In this document: one piece after another, positions 63,577 to 64,000 of the stretch
How positions within the stretch are numbered: the stretch's first letter is position 1
How the letters are laid out: each line of letters opens with the position of its first letter
Assembly: GCA_944322585.1 (NCBI GenBank)
Contig: CALUPB010000006.1
Location: forward strand, 62,001 to 126,000
Length of the DNA stretch: 64,000 bases
Direction: 5' to 3'
Source of the DNA: an uncultured Bacteroidales bacterium
Lineage (GTDB): Bacteria > Bacteroidota > Bacteroidia > Bacteroidales > UBA932
Made by a program: the position numbers and the translations under genes
The notes under the pieces: generated by a model
Database searches by the model: none
Seen by the model: the letters and a program-made list of their open reading frames with translations, nothing else
Told to the model about the DNA's origin: nothing

Positions 63577-64000
63577 ATGAGCGACTTATTCACACCTTAC
63601 AGGATCGGCCCTATAGAAATCAGGAACAGGACCATACGTTCAGCCGCATTCGAAGGAATGTGCGAACACAATTCACCGTCACAGGAACTTTTCGACTACC
63701 ACACGGCAGTAGCCCGCGGAGGCATAGGAATGACGACAGTGGCATATGCCGCAGTGTGCAGAAGCGGTCTTTCATTCGAAAGACAGCTTTGGATGCGTCC
63801 TGAAATCGTTCCTGACCTGAAGAAACTCACTGACGCCATCCATGCCGAAGGGGCAAAAGCGTCCATCCAGCTCGGACATTGCGGAAACATGTCGCACAGA
63901 AGAATATGCGGATGCCGTCCATACGGAGCGAGCCGCGGGTTCAACCTGTATTCCCCTACGTTCGTCCACAAAATGAACCTCAGGGAAATCGATGAAGTGG
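63577..64000 (+). CDS. Old Yellow Enzyme-type NADH:flavin oxidoreductase (3' partial)
   Basis: The first 141 codons are in the window and the frame runs off the right edge. SDLFTPYRIGPIEIRNR is the standard OYE start, and IQLGHCGNMSH near 110 contains the QLXHXG motif (active-site/FMN region). Homologues include BaiCD/BaiH and the 5-beta-reductases acting on 3-oxo-delta-4 bile acids or steroids, as well as 2,4-dienoyl-CoA reductases. Its position after a 5-alpha-reductase homologue favours a steroid role, but the family is broad and the C-terminus is not visible. Confidence 0.85.
   Translation, partial: MSDLFTPYRIGPIEIRNRTIRSAAFEGMCEHNSPSQELFDYHTAVARGGIGMTTVAYAAVCRSGLSFERQLWMRPEIVPDLKKLTDAIHAEGAKASIQLGHCGNMSHRRICGCRPYGASRGFNLYSPTFVHKMNLREIDEV

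Overview
The window comes from a Bacteroidota chromosome, most likely order Bacteroidales and possibly a gut lineage near Rikenellaceae or Cryptobacteroides. That family-level guess is inference. The evidence is the repeated Bacteroidetes -7 promoter motif TAnnTTTG in front of many genes, type III glutamine synthetase, DUF349/YidC gene order, fimbrillin-like lipoproteins, a GIN-domain protein, DUF3467, and a scarcity of strong Shine-Dalgarno sites. Nearly all of it is dense core chromosome with short operons. I see no prophage, insertion sequence, CRISPR array or rRNA operon. There is one tRNA (Cys-GCA), one TPP riboswitch and one candidate small RNA.

Layout. 1-3.5 kb: an Fe-S oxidoreductase cut by the left edge, a cysteate synthase (the entry enzyme for sulfonolipids) and an MscS channel. 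3.5-9.1 kb: a tandem promoter-bearing repeat, trpS, a nitroreductase behind a GATA microsatellite, a PlsC-like acyltransferase, queA, and an AT-rich gap leading to a small HTH regulator. 9.2-12.5 kb: pyrD-cinA-eamA. 12.5-20.4 kb (minus): valS-thioesterase-tatA-ABC-F-rlmB-GIN protein-dipeptidase. 20.5-22.1 kb: DUF3467-kdsC-maf, then tRNA-Cys. 22.4-27.7 kb (minus): glnN-lipoprotein-3'-5' exonuclease-RlmI-like methyltransferase. 27.8-29.0 kb: an aminotransferase. 29.1-36.8 kb (minus): a surface operon with a metzincin lipoprotein, two paralogous fimbrillin-like lipoproteins and a metallophosphoesterase. 37-40.6 kb: a Crp-like regulator, an alpha/beta hydrolase, a C1 peptidase and pssA. 40.9-45.3 kb: rubrerythrin, gapA, surE, lpxB. 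45.2-56.5 kb (minus): DUF349-yidC-yggS, then a complete glycine cleavage set lplA-gcvT-gcvH-gcvPA-gcvPB-lpdA. 56.6-62.7 kb: trmD, a candidate sRNA, a TPP-riboswitch-controlled TonB receptor, glutaminyl cyclase and pyrG. 62.7-64 kb: a steroid 5-alpha-reductase homologue followed by an Old Yellow Enzyme cut by the right edge.

The envelope theme is strong: lipid A (lpxB), KDO (kdsC), phosphatidylserine (pssA), an acyltransferase, cysteate for sulfonolipid, yidC, tatA and surface lipoproteins. The most interesting signals are these. (1) A dispersed repeat carries a near-consensus TTTG-N20-TATATTTG promoter plus a compensated palindrome, and at three loci it points into a gene. (2) A separate roughly 95-nt repeat sits directly before the start codons of lpxB and the RlmI-like gene and can fold as a nested hairpin with a pseudoknot. 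(3) The 5-alpha-reductase/OYE pair resembles the gut bile-acid/steroid reduction loci. (4) The cysteate synthase gene. (5) The metzincin/fimbrillin operon.
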